A program made the position numbers and the translations under genes. A DNA stretch of 64,000 bases from Thermoleophilia bacterium. Its GTDB lineage: Bacteria; Actinomycetota; Thermoleophilia; Gaiellales; SKUG01. Position 1 is the first letter of the stretch. Every line of letters begins with the position of its first letter. The stretch spans positions 1 to 64,000 of the forward strand of contig JAOPYQ010000045.1 in the NCBI GenBank assembly GCA_025964555.1, given 5' to 3'. Below, piece by piece: positions 1-7,191 of this stretch. The notes beneath the pieces are model-generated. The model was not told the origin of the DNA, ran no database searches, and worked only from the letters and a program-made list of their open reading frames with translations.

Positions 1-15
1 GCCCGGAAATACGAC

Positions 16-47
16 GGCGGGCCGATCCCCGAAGGAACCGGCCCGCC
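16..47 (-). terminator. Rho-independent-like terminator after tRNA-Pro
   Basis: A perfect 9-bp inverted repeat (GGCGGGCCG at 16-24 against CGGCCCGCC at 39-47) encloses a 14-nt loop. On the minus strand it lies just downstream of the tRNA 3' end and is followed by GTCGTATTT, a weak U-rich tail. Position and stem fit transcription termination of the tRNA. Confidence 0.7.
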
Positions 48-56
48 TGTGTCACA

Positions 57-130
57 TCGGGCTGCGGAGATTTGAACTCCGGACCTCTCCGACCCGAACG
101 GAGCGCGCTACCAGGCTGCGCCACAGCCCG
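57..130 (-). tRNA. tRNA-Pro (anticodon CGG)
   Basis: The minus strand folds into a complete cloverleaf. The acceptor stem is CGGGCTG/CAGCCCG, the D arm is GCGC/GCGC, and the anticodon stem CTCCG/CGGAG has loop TTCGGGT, giving anticodon CGG. The T arm is CGGAG-TTCAAAT-CTCCG. The discriminator base is A and no CCA is encoded. CGG reads the proline codon CCG, which is frequent in this GC-rich DNA. The gene stands alone and is followed by a hairpin terminator. Confidence 0.96.
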
Positions 131-201
131 TGACAGGAATCGATACTACCGGATCGCGCGTGGCTGCAAACCCCGATTGGACGACCAATCGAAAATCGTG
201 A

Positions 202-525
202 TCAGAGCGGCTTGAACGTGGCGCGCTCGAGCACGTCGGTGAACTCTCGCACCGGTGCGGTGGGGTCCTCGAGCACGTCGACGCCCATGATCTCGGGCAC
301 GAGCACTCGCAGCGTGCCCTCGATGCCGTGGCGGACCGTGATCTGGCTCATCGGACAGCCGACGCACGCACCCATCAGCTCGATGATCGCGATGGTCTCG
401 TCCTCGATCTCGACCAGGCGAACGTCGCCCCCGTCGGCCTGGATGTGCGGACGGATCTGCTCGATCGCCGCGTCGACGCGGTCGAACAATGGGCCCGAGG
501 TCTCGATGAGCGGCTGGTCATCCAT
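202..525 (-). CDS. NifU C-terminal-type iron-sulfur cluster scaffold/carrier
   Basis: A 107-residue protein made almost entirely of the NifU-like (Nfu) domain, which holds a labile [4Fe-4S] cluster and passes it to target apoproteins in the cytoplasm. The diagnostic GACVGCP motif places Cys54 and Cys57 as cluster ligands; upstream is the usual run IRPHIQADGGDV. I chose the ATG at 523-525, which begins MDDQPLIE, over an in-frame GTG 45 nt upstream: the longer form adds a non-conserved basic stretch, and a TATGGT -10-like hexamer sits 8 nt before the ATG, fitting a leaderless message. It is divergent from the VOC gene. Family assignment is firm; the client proteins are unknown. Confidence 0.9.
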   Translation of the reverse strand: MDDQPLIETSGPLFDRVDAAIEQIRPHIQADGGDVRLVEIEDETIAIIELMGACVGCPMSQITVRHGIEGTLRVLVPEIMGVDVLEDPTAPVREFTDVLERATFKPL

Positions 526-533
526 GCCCGTCA

Positions 534-539
534 ACCATA
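534..539 (-). promoter_or_regulatory. -10-like hexamer, leaderless start of NifU-type gene
   Basis: TATGGT on the minus strand, 8 nt upstream of the chosen ATG. There is no Shine-Dalgarno between them. It belongs to the window-wide TAnnnT-N6-8-ATG pattern. Confidence 0.45.
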
Positions 540-593
540 CTCGACACGTACGATCTGGACGCAGCGACACGACGGCAGCAAGGAGACGGTCGA

Positions 594-995
594 ATGGCGA
601 TCACAACGAGCGGCGCGCACCAGCAGAGCGTGTGGGCGAGCGTCGTCAGCGACAAGGCCGAGGCGCTCCGCGACTGGCTGCTCGCGATCGGGTTCACCGA
701 GGACATTGCCATCCCCGGCGAGCGCGATGGCGCCATCCACCACTGCCAGCTCGACTGGCCCGAAGGTGGCCGGGTCATGCTTTCCAGCACCGACGAGCGC
801 GCCACGCCCTGTCGCCCGGGCACCGGCTGGCAGCACGTCGTCACCTCCGACCCCGACACGGTTCACGCCCGAGCCGTCGAGCTCGACGCCACGATCGTCC
901 ACGGGCTCGTCGACCAGACCGACTATCCCGCGCGCGAGTTCACGGTGGCGGACCCGGACGGGAACCACTGGACGTTCTCCACCTTCGCCGGCTGA
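594..995 (+). CDS. VOC (glyoxalase/bleomycin-resistance fold) family protein
   Basis: A 133-residue single-module vicinal-oxygen-chelate protein. The family uses paired beta-alpha-beta-beta-beta units, usually as a dimer with a metal site, for isomerase, dioxygenase or antibiotic-binding roles. Seen here are an early WLLAIGFTED element, a central strand region and the typical C-terminal DPDGNHWTFST, which resembles the DPDGN.w.f..p signature of this superfamily. An AAGGAG Shine-Dalgarno at 580-585 lies 8 nt before the ATG and fixes the start. It is divergent from the NifU-type gene. The substrate cannot be told from sequence. Confidence 0.88.
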   Translation: MAITTSGAHQQSVWASVVSDKAEALRDWLLAIGFTEDIAIPGERDGAIHHCQLDWPEGGRVMLSSTDERATPCRPGTGWQHVVTSDPDTVHARAVELDATIVHGLVDQTDYPAREFTVADPDGNHWTFSTFAG

Positions 996-1088
996 GTCGC
1001 GCCCGCGCTGGCCCCACCGGACCGGCGTTCCTGACCACCTGCGGCCATGTCGGTCTTCGAACCGATGCCCCCCCACCGCGATGCCCGA

Positions 1089-1094
1089 TACCGT
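1089..1094 (+). promoter_or_regulatory. -10-like hexamer for leaderless hypothetical gene
   Basis: TACCGT lies exactly 6 nt before the ATG at 1101. This supports that internal ATG over the one at 1047. Confidence 0.45.
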
Positions 1095-1100
1095 CGCTGC

Positions 1101-1571
1101 ATGCGTATCCCGTCGAACATCGCCGCAGCTTCCGTGACCGCAGCCACGACGCCGAAGGCCGCCGTCCTGGTCGACGATCGACCGGTGTGGACGAACCCCG
1201 CCGCATCCGCCGCGCTGCGCAGCACCGCCGACCTGCTCGGCACCATCGAGGCCGGGATCGTGCGCAACATCAGCGACGTCGGCCTGGTGCGCGCCTACGC
1301 CGTCGACCTGCGCTCCACGATGGAGATCTACGACGCCGCGACCACCGCACTGTCGACCGACGCATCGAAGGAGAACGACTCCTTCCTGCCGCTCATCTCG
1401 ACCGCCGGTGGCGGCGTCACGCACGCGGAATCGCGCCTCTCGTCGAAGGAGCTCGCGTCCACGTGGCCGATCGAGCGCGGCGACATCCTGGCCGCGATCC
1501 GTCGCGCCAAGTCGATCAGCCTCAACGTCGCCGACCAGCTCGACCCGCGCTCCAACCGCGACCCGCGCTAG
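1101..1571 (+). CDS. Hypothetical protein, 156 residues
   Basis: I do not recognise this protein. It starts MRIPSNIAAASVTAA and has an Ala/Thr-rich head, then a predicted mainly helical body with no signal peptide, membrane segment or cysteine-rich motif. The middle (ASAALRSTADLLGTIEAG) and the end (RGDILAAIRRAKSISL) look amphipathic. The ATG at 1101 is preferred over the one at 1047 because TACCGT lies 6 nt upstream. Its stop codon overlaps that of the convergent response-regulator gene: both TAG codons share the palindrome CTAG at 1568-1571. Codon use is like the neighbours. Confidence 0.7.
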   Translation: MRIPSNIAAASVTAATTPKAAVLVDDRPVWTNPAASAALRSTADLLGTIEAGIVRNISDVGLVRAYAVDLRSTMEIYDAATTALSTDASKENDSFLPLISTAGGGVTHAESRLSSKELASTWPIERGDILAAIRRAKSISLNVADQLDPRSNRDPR

Positions 1572-2242
1572 TCGCTCCGCGCCGAACCCGGCGCCACGAA
1601 TCCCGACTCGTACGCAAACACCACTGCGTGGACGCGATCACGCAGCCCGAGCTTCGCCAGCAGGTTCGCGACGTGTGACTTGACCGTCGCCGGGCTCACC
1701 ACGAGTGATGCCGCGATCTCGGCATTCGACCGACCCGTGGCGAGCTGCTGCAGGATCTCCCGCTCTCGCGGACTGAGCTCGTCGAGCCGTCCCGTCAACG
1801 ACTGGTCCGGGTTCGCGTGAACCGCAAGTTCCCGGACGACCTTCGTCGTCGCGGCAGGAGCGAACAGGGCATTTCCCGCTGCGACCACCCGCACCGCGTT
1901 CACGAGGTCCGCTGCGGCGATGTCCTTGAGCACGAACCCGCTGGCGCCAGCGCGCAAGGCGTCGAGGACGTATTCGTCGAGGTCGAACGTCGTCAGCACC
2001 ATGACCTTGGTGCGCGCGCCGGAGCGGACGATCTCTCTGGTCGCCGCGATGCCGTCGAGCACCGGCATCCGGATGTCCATGAGCACGACGTGCGGCTCGA
2101 GTCCGCGTACGAGCTCGACGGCGTCTGCCCCCGATGCGGCTTCGCCCACGACCTCGAGGTCACCTTCGGCCTCGAGCAGCGTGCGCAGTCCCGTCCGCAC
2201 GAGCGGCTGGTCGTCGGCGACGAGGATCCGAATGGTGCTCAC
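1568..2242 (-). CDS. NarL/FixJ-family response regulator
   Basis: A 224-residue DNA-binding response regulator. The receiver domain (about 1-120) has the acidic pair at D10/D11, phospho-acceptor D56 in VLMDIRMP, and a conserved T and K further on (VLTTFDLDEY, VLKDI). The C-terminal LuxR-type helix-turn-helix runs from LSPREREILQQLATG through NAEIAASLVVSPATVKSHV. GTG at 2240-2242 is the start because it begins the conserved STIRILVADDQ. The start overlaps the stop of the kinase gene by 4 nt (GTGA), so the two are translationally coupled. Expected role: transcription control in response to the adjacent kinase; target genes unknown. Confidence 0.95.
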   Translation of the reverse strand: MSTIRILVADDQPLVRTGLRTLLEAEGDLEVVGEAASGADAVELVRGLEPHVVLMDIRMPVLDGIAATREIVRSGARTKVMVLTTFDLDEYVLDALRAGASGFVLKDIAAADLVNAVRVVAAGNALFAPAATTKVVRELAVHANPDQSLTGRLDELSPREREILQQLATGRSNAEIAASLVVSPATVKSHVANLLAKLGLRDRVHAVVFAYESGFVAPGSARSD

Positions 2243-3396
2243 GCCGGTGCCGATCCAATCGGTAGGGCGACCGGCAGGGGCAGCGCCGCGCGCAGCTCGA
2301 AACCGCCGATCGAAGTCGGACCGTGCAGGATCTGCCCGCCGTACAGCTCGAAGCGCTCGCGCATCCCGATGAGCCCGTGCCCCACCGGACCGGTCGTTCG
2401 CGGAGCAGACCGCGGAGGGCGATCGTTGCGTACCACGAGTTCGAGCGCATCGTCTCCCCAGTCGAGGACCACCTTGACCGCAGCGCCCGGCGCGTGGCGT
2501 CGGCAGTTGGTCAGCGCCTCCTGCAACGCGCGATACGCCGCAAGCGATCGACCTGAACCGAGGTCGCGCTCGGTGCCCCGGGCGTCGAACGACACCTCCA
2601 TGCCGCTCCCACGCGCCGCTGCCACCAGGTCCGCGACCTGATCGATGCCCGGTTGCGGCTCGAGCGGCGGCCCGGAGCTGTCCGCCCGAAGCACGCCGAG
2701 CAGGCCGCGCATCTCGGCCAACGCGTCTCGGCCGGCGCGTTCGATCGCGTCGATGCCGTCGTGCGCCGTCGACCGCTCGACATCGAGCGTGGTCCGCACG
2801 GCCTGCGCCTGCAGCACCACGACGCTGATCGAGTGCGCCACGATGTCGTGCAGCTCGCGTGCGATCCGAGTGCGTTCCGTCTGGAGCGCGTGCGTTCGCT
2901 CGAGCTCGTCGAGCATCCGCTGCCGTGTCGCGGCGTGGCGCGCGTCCTCGACGTGACGGTCCCGAACGCCGAGTGCGCGGCCGGCGCCGAACGCGCCGCC
3001 ATAGATGAGCGTCGTGAACGCCAGGTCGCTCGCCGGCGCACCAGTGACGACGAGCATGACCACGATCGTGACGAGCAGGGCGCCCATCGCCGCGATTCCG
3101 CGCTCGCGCAGCTCGAGTCGGCCGAGCACGAAGGTCGCGATGAGCAGTCCGATCGGGATCGCGATCTGCTCGCCGCTCCCGGGCACCGCTGCGATCGCCG
3201 ACGTGCCTGCCGCGCTCGCCGCGAATGCAAGGAGCGGTGAACTGCGCAAGATCGCGATCGGTGCCAGGGCGCCGATGACGAGCAACGCAGACGCTGCCTG
3301 GTTCGCAGTCGCGGTCGCGAGCATCTGCGTCAGTCCCGCGGCGACGAGCACGGCAGCGCCGAGCGCATCGATCAGTCGCGTGGGGATCCTGGTCAT
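2239..3396 (-). CDS. Sensor histidine kinase, HisKA_3 type
   Basis: A 385-residue membrane histidine kinase. The N-terminal half is hydrophobic with several membrane spans and no obvious extracytoplasmic sensing domain. The dimerisation/phospho-acceptor segment contains RIARELHDIVAHSISVV, with His in ELHD, typical of the NarX/DesK group. The C-terminal ATPase domain ends with the G-box GHGLIGMRERFELYGG. It phosphorylates the coupled response regulator downstream. The ATG at 3394-3396 has TAACGT 6 nt upstream and no Shine-Dalgarno, so it is probably leaderless. The signal sensed is unknown; membrane stress is common for this architecture. Confidence 0.93.
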   Translation of the reverse strand: MTRIPTRLIDALGAAVLVAAGLTQMLATATANQAASALLVIGALAPIAILRSSPLLAFAASAAGTSAIAAVPGSGEQIAIPIGLLIATFVLGRLELRERGIAAMGALLVTIVVMLVVTGAPASDLAFTTLIYGGAFGAGRALGVRDRHVEDARHAATRQRMLDELERTHALQTERTRIARELHDIVAHSISVVVLQAQAVRTTLDVERSTAHDGIDAIERAGRDALAEMRGLLGVLRADSSGPPLEPQPGIDQVADLVAAARGSGMEVSFDARGTERDLGSGRSLAAYRALQEALTNCRRHAPGAAVKVVLDWGDDALELVVRNDRPPRSAPRTTGPVGHGLIGMRERFELYGGQILHGPTSIGGFELRAALPLPVALPIGSAPA

Positions 3397-3402
3397 GTGC
3401 TG

Positions 3403-3408
3403 ACGTTA
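3403..3408 (-). promoter_or_regulatory. -10-like hexamer of the NarL-type two-component operon
   Basis: TAACGT on the minus strand, 6 nt before the kinase ATG. This implies transcription starts at or next to the start codon. Confidence 0.5.
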
Positions 3409-3527
3409 CCAGCCCGATCTCATCGCGCACATCGCCCGCGCGGGTGGTGACGAATCGCCCGAACGGCCGATGCGCGAGCGCCTGGCCATGGCGCATGCTG
3501 GAACGGCACGCGACCAGAGGAGCACCC

Positions 3528-4091
3528 ATGACGAGCATTGACCATGCACTTGACCGGCACGCCCACGCCGCTACGACCACTGCCAAGCCGGCGGCGCGCG
3601 ACCTCGCGGCTTGGCAGTGGGCCGCGCCACTCGGCGCCGCGCTCGCATGTACCGCTGCCGCTACGATTCAGCTCACGCACCCCGAGTACACGGACGTCGA
3701 CCCCCTCAATGACGGGACGTTCCTCGCGCTCCTCGCACTCACCGTCGTGTCCTTCCACGCCGTCCGCCGCATGGTGGGCGGATCCGCGTGGCCGGCATGG
3801 CTCGCCACCGTCGGCATCTCGCTCCTGATCGTGGGCGTCGTGGTCGGCCTCGTCCAGGGCACGGACCCTGAGTGGTTCTTCGCGCTCGCCGGGCCTGGCC
3901 TGCTGTCGTGGCTCGTCGCATCGATCGCGCTCGCCATCCGTGCATGGCGAACGCGCACGCTCCCGCGCTGGTGCATGCCGATCTTCGCGCTGCAGGTGTC
4001 GTTCGTGGTGATGGCATCCAATGCCGGCGGCGCACTCGTCGCGGCGATCATGTGGGCGGCAGTCGCACATCGGATCGCACGACGAGCGTAG
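3528..4091 (+). CDS. Multi-pass membrane protein, function unknown
   Basis: A 187-residue protein with about five hydrophobic segments: WAAPLGAALACTAAATIQL, the LALLALTVVSF region, LATVGISLLIVGVVVGLV, a segment around LLSWLVASIALAI, and the IFALQVSFVVMASNAGGA region. It has a short soluble N-terminus containing MTSIDHALDRHAHA and a short basic C-terminus (HRIARRA). The ATG at 3528 is chosen over an in-frame one at 3444 because GAGGAGC lies just upstream. It is divergent from the two-component operon, so the kinase could act on it; that is inference. I cannot assign a family. Confidence 0.8.
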   Translation: MTSIDHALDRHAHAATTTAKPAARDLAAWQWAAPLGAALACTAAATIQLTHPEYTDVDPLNDGTFLALLALTVVSFHAVRRMVGGSAWPAWLATVGISLLIVGVVVGLVQGTDPEWFFALAGPGLLSWLVASIALAIRAWRTRTLPRWCMPIFALQVSFVVMASNAGGALVAAIMWAAVAHRIARRA

Positions 4092-4094
4092 GCT
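4089..4094 (+). promoter_or_regulatory. -10-like hexamer of the nitrilase-family gene
   Basis: TAGGCT, 7 nt before the ATG at 4102. It overlaps the TAG stop of the upstream membrane-protein gene (4089-4091). Confidence 0.45.
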
Positions 4095-4101
4095 GCGGCT
4101 C

Positions 4102-4971
4102 ATGCGCTTCCAGGTGCCACGACTCGACCCGACCTCGCGCGACACGCTCCGCGTGGCGTGCATCCAGCTCGCCTCCGACGAGCACGTCGACCAGAACGTC
4201 GATCGTGCCGAACGTGGCGTGCGCGAAGCAGCCGAACGCGGCGCACGCCTCATCACGCTCCCGGAGAAGTGGAACGCGATCGGCGAGCTCGAGGTGCTGC
4301 GCGCCGCGGCCGAACCGATCGACGGGCCCACGATCACCCGCGTGCGCGCCTGGGCTCGTGAGCACGACGCGTGGATCCTGAGCGGCAGCACCGTGATCCG
4401 CGAGCCGGGCGCCGAGAAGCTCCGCAACCTGAGCGTGCTCGTCGATCCGGAAGGGGAGATCCGCGCGACCTACGCCAAGATGCACATGTTCGACGTCGAC
4501 GTGGCGGGCGTCGCATACCGCGAGAGCGACGGCGAGGACCCCGGCGACGAGATCGTCGTGACTGACATCGACGGCACGCCGCTCGGCATGACGGTCTGCT
4601 ACGACCTGCGCTTTCCCGAGCTGTACCGCATCCTCGCGCTGCGTGGCGCGCGCATCATCACCGTGCCCGCCGCCTTCACGCTCATGACCGGTCGCGACCA
4701 CTGGGAGGTCCTGCTGCGCGCACGCGCGATCGAGAACCAGTGCTTCGTCGTCGCCCCCGACATCATCGGGGATCATGGCGCCGGGAAGGTCTCCTACGGT
4801 CACTCGATGATCATCGACCCGTGGGGGACGGTCGTCGCGCGCGCCGCCGATGCAGAGTGCGTCGTCGTGGCCGACCTCGACCTCGCGGCCGTCGATCGCG
4901 TGCGCAGCGCGATCCCGTCCCTCGCGAACCGGCGCGAGTCGGCCTACGACTGGACCCTGCCCGTCACCTGA
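4102..4971 (+). CDS. Carbon-nitrogen hydrolase (nitrilase superfamily amidase)
   Basis: A 289-residue cytoplasmic amidase of the nitrilase superfamily. The Glu-Lys-Cys triad is visible: E55 in TLPEKWN, K126 in YAKMHMFD and C166 in TVCYDLRFPE. The run KMHMFDVDV followed by VCYDLRFPELYR is closest in style to the Nit1/Nit2 branch, which hydrolyses omega-amides such as deaminated glutathione or alpha-ketoglutaramate; that substrate is inferred from motif resemblance only. The start at 4102 gives the family-normal length and is preceded by TAGGCT-N7. It lies tail-to-tail with the CaiB-type gene. Confidence 0.93.
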   Translation: MRFQVPRLDPTSRDTLRVACIQLASDEHVDQNVDRAERGVREAAERGARLITLPEKWNAIGELEVLRAAAEPIDGPTITRVRAWAREHDAWILSGSTVIREPGAEKLRNLSVLVDPEGEIRATYAKMHMFDVDVAGVAYRESDGEDPGDEIVVTDIDGTPLGMTVCYDLRFPELYRILALRGARIITVPAAFTLMTGRDHWEVLLRARAIENQCFVVAPDIIGDHGAGKVSYGHSMIIDPWGTVVARAADAECVVVADLDLAAVDRVRSAIPSLANRRESAYDWTLPVT

Positions 4972-4989
4972 CGCAGCAGCGTTCCGGAT

Positions 4990-6105
4990 TCAGGTGGAGA
5001 CGGTCGAGCGGTCGCTGCGAACGCCGTCCACCACGTACGGCGACGCCGGCATGTGCGCGATGTCGGACCCCGGCAGGGGCAGCACCGCGCCCCGCGCGAC
5101 GAGCTGCGGATGCGACGCCACCTGCGACGGGTGCAGCACCCGCACCACGCACGCATCGCCGCCCGCATCGCCGACGAGCACCTGCTCCCACGCAGCCGCG
5201 TCGCGCGCGGCGAACACCGTCTCCAGCTCCGTGCGCAGATGCGCCTGGTCGCTCGGGGAGTACTGCAGCTCGGCGAGCTCGGGCCGCTCGATCGCCGTGC
5301 ACAGCGCGACGAAGAACTTCGGTTCGATCGGACCGATCGAGATCCACTCGCCGTCCGCGCAGCGATAGGGGCGATAGCACGCGAAGCCTCCCGTCAGGAG
5401 CCCGCGTGCTCGCTCGTTCGCGGGCGCGAGCTCCGCACCGGGCAGGTGCATCGCCTGCAGCGCGAGCGCCGACTCGGTGAGCGAGATGTCGAGCACGCAG
5501 CCGTCGCCGCTCGTCGCGCGCCGCACCAGCGCCGCGCAGATCGCCGTCGCCGCGGACTGCCCGCCGGCGAGGTCGGCAAGCGGCACCGGCGGCATCGCGA
5601 TCTCCTCGCGCGTGCCGGTCTGCTCGAGCAGCCCTGCGACGCTCTCGTAGCCGATGTCGTGGCCCGGCGCCTGCGCCCACGGACCCGTCTGCCCGTAGCC
5701 GCTCAGTGAGCAGTAGACAAGTCGAGCATTCCGCGCGCGCAGCTGCTCGGGTCCGATGCCCAGGCGCGTCGTCACGCCGGGGCGAAAGCTCTCCACGAAC
5801 ACGTCTGCAGCATCCGCGAGCTCCAGGAAGCGCGCCAGGCCGTCCCCATCGGCCAGATCGAGCAGCTCGACGTCCATGTCGCGTCGCAGCGACCGGTACG
5901 CGAGGCTCAGCCCGTCGTCGCCCACCGGTGGCAGCGTGCGCAGCGGGTCGCCGTGCGGCGGCTGCTCGACGACGGTCACCGACGCACCCAGCCACGCGAG
6001 GTTGAGCGAGCAGAACGGACCCGGCAGGTAGCGCGACACGTCGAGCACGGTGATGCCCTCGAGCGGTCGGTGGGCAGGCGGATGCGTGGCGGAATCGTCG
6101 GGCAT
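4990..6105 (-). CDS. CaiB/BaiF family CoA-transferase or alpha-methylacyl-CoA racemase
   Basis: A 371-residue class III CoA-transferase fold protein. The N-terminal nucleotide-like fold starts GITVLDVSRYLPGPFCS; the segment FVESFRPGV is conserved. The GHDIGY motif (148-153) followed about 29 residues later by PLADLAGG (D178) matches the His/Asp spacing of alpha-methylacyl-CoA racemases (GHDINY) better than that of formyl-CoA transferases. A role in epimerising 2-methyl-branched acyl-CoAs before beta-oxidation would suit the many acyl-CoA dehydrogenases nearby. The ATG has TACCGT 7 nt upstream, so it is probably leaderless. The racemase-versus-transferase choice is uncertain. Confidence 0.9.
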   Translation of the reverse strand: MPDDSATHPPAHRPLEGITVLDVSRYLPGPFCSLNLAWLGASVTVVEQPPHGDPLRTLPPVGDDGLSLAYRSLRRDMDVELLDLADGDGLARFLELADAADVFVESFRPGVTTRLGIGPEQLRARNARLVYCSLSGYGQTGPWAQAPGHDIGYESVAGLLEQTGTREEIAMPPVPLADLAGGQSAATAICAALVRRATSGDGCVLDISLTESALALQAMHLPGAELAPANERARGLLTGGFACYRPYRCADGEWISIGPIEPKFFVALCTAIERPELAELQYSPSDQAHLRTELETVFAARDAAAWEQVLVGDAGGDACVVRVLHPSQVASHPQLVARGAVLPLPGSDIAHMPASPYVVDGVRSDRSTVST

Positions 6106-6112
6106 GGGCGGG

Positions 6113-6118
6113 ACGGTA
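6113..6118 (-). promoter_or_regulatory. -10-like hexamer of the CaiB-type gene
   Basis: TACCGT on the minus strand, 7 nt upstream of the ATG at 6103-6105. Confidence 0.45.
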
Positions 6119-6333
6119 CCCCGGCGTCCCGGACCGAATCCGGCGCGTCGCCCCGCCGGGCGTCGGGGCTCGTGGCCGCCAGCGGCAGCACAGGTGCCCC
6201 GAAGGCCACGCGCTGCTCCAATTGCTGGCGCGGCGCCGGTTCGCGCCGATAGTGTCGTCCGGCTCCATCGGGAGCGGCGTGGAGGCGCTGCTGGAGCATC
6301 GACACAGGGAACCAGGGACGGGTGAGGGACGAG

Positions 6334-6432
6334 ATGCTGAAGGTGCGGGAATCGCGGCGCTATGCCGCATTGCTGATGATGAGCGTGTTCGGCGTGGCGA
6401 TGTCGCGCTGGCTGGAGGCCGCGGCGATCTGA
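6334..6432 (+). CDS. Candidate 32-residue membrane micropeptide
   Basis: A short open frame begins MLKVRESRRYAALLMMSV and ends RWLEAAAI. It has a basic head and one hydrophobic helix around LLMMSVFGVAM. The stretch GTGAGGGACGAG just before the ATG could act as a Shine-Dalgarno. It lies in the roughly 360-nt space between the divergent CaiB-type and TetR genes and ends 38 nt before the TetR start. Apart from this frame I see nothing coding in 6106-6470. Evidence is only the frame, its hydrophobic pattern and the possible ribosome site. Confidence 0.3.
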   Translation: MLKVRESRRYAALLMMSVFGVAMSRWLEAAAI

Positions 6433-6458
6433 CCGCCGACGATCTCCGGTCTCGCTGC

Positions 6459-6464
6459 TAGCCT
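6459..6464 (+). promoter_or_regulatory. -10-like hexamer of the TetR gene
   Basis: TAGCCT, 6 nt before the GTG start at 6471. No Shine-Dalgarno is present. Confidence 0.5.
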
Positions 6465-6470
6465 TGCGCG

Positions 6471-7142
6471 GTGGCGAACGACGACGAGACGGACGAGCGA
6501 GGCAGCGCGGGCAGCGGCGCCACGCGTGGACGTCCCGGACGCCCGAAAGTGGGCGAGGAGACCGGGCCGTCGCGACGTCGCCGTATTCGCGAGGCGGCCG
6601 TCACGGTCTTCGCGTCGAAGGGCTACCACGACGCCCGCGTGAGCGACATCGCCAGCGAGGCAGGTGTCGCACACGGGCTCGTCTACCACTACTTCGCGGG
6701 CAAGGAGCAGCTGCTGCAGGACGTGTTCCGACGCACGTGGCTGCACATCGAGCAGGGCCTTCGCACCATCGAGAAGGGCGACGGCACGGCGGGCGAGCAG
6801 CTCGCCGACATCGTGCGCCTGCTCCTCGGCTCCTACCGCATGTCGCCCGACCTGGTGCGCGTCGTCGTGCTCGAGGTCACGCGTTCCGGTCACCTGCGCG
6901 CGCAGGTCGACGAGATCGCGGAGGCGTTCAAGATCATCGAGCGCATCATCGAGGCCGGCCAGACGCGCGGTGAGCTGCGCGCCGACATCTCCGCGACGCT
7001 CGTGTCGTTCGTGTTCTGGGGTGCCGTCGACGAGGTCCTCACCGGCTGGGTGTTCGGCACGCTGCCCGGCACGGACGAAGACGTCGCGAAGGCCGAGCAC
7101 GCGGTCGTGGAGCTCGTGCTCAACGGCCTCGCGCCGCGTTGA
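6471..7142 (+). CDS. TetR/AcrR family transcriptional regulator
   Basis: A 223-residue regulator. A disordered charged head of about 30 residues precedes the TetR helix-turn-helix: REAAVTVFASKGYHDARVSD, then IASEAGVAHGLVYHYFAGKE, which closely fits the family signature G...t.v.dIA..AGvs.g.vY.yF..Ke. The C-terminal part is the all-helical ligand/dimer domain; its helix content (LADIVRLLLGSYRMSPDLVR) resembles fatty-acid-responsive TetR proteins, but that is weak. The start is GTG with TAGCCT 6 nt upstream. Neighbouring lipid-metabolism genes make an acyl-CoA effector plausible but unproven. Autoregulation is usual for the family. Confidence 0.92.
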   Translation: MANDDETDERGSAGSGATRGRPGRPKVGEETGPSRRRRIREAAVTVFASKGYHDARVSDIASEAGVAHGLVYHYFAGKEQLLQDVFRRTWLHIEQGLRTIEKGDGTAGEQLADIVRLLLGSYRMSPDLVRVVVLEVTRSGHLRAQVDEIAEAFKIIERIIEAGQTRGELRADISATLVSFVFWGAVDEVLTGWVFGTLPGTDEDVAKAEHAVVELVLNGLAPR

Positions 7143-7178
7143 CGCCGTCGCGCACGCGTAGAGCCTGACCGGGCGGGG

Positions 7179-7184
7179 TACCCT
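7179..7184 (+). promoter_or_regulatory. -10-like hexamer of the alpha/beta hydrolase gene
   Basis: TACCCT, 7 nt before the ATG at 7192. Confidence 0.4.
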
Positions 7185-7191
7185 GCTCGCG

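Noticed and set aside
212-1678. 488-codon plus-strand open frame
   Set aside because: It runs antisense to the NifU-type gene and out of frame through the VOC gene. It is Arg-rich, as expected for shadow frames in GC-rich DNA.
2243-3586. N-terminal extension of the response regulator to 672 residues
   Set aside because: The extra frame lies entirely inside the kinase gene, is Arg-rich and ends just before the conserved receiver start at 2242.
6360-7100. 246-codon minus-strand frame over the TetR gene
   Set aside because: Its composition mirrors the TetR coding strand and it has no motif. The TetR frame is unmistakable.
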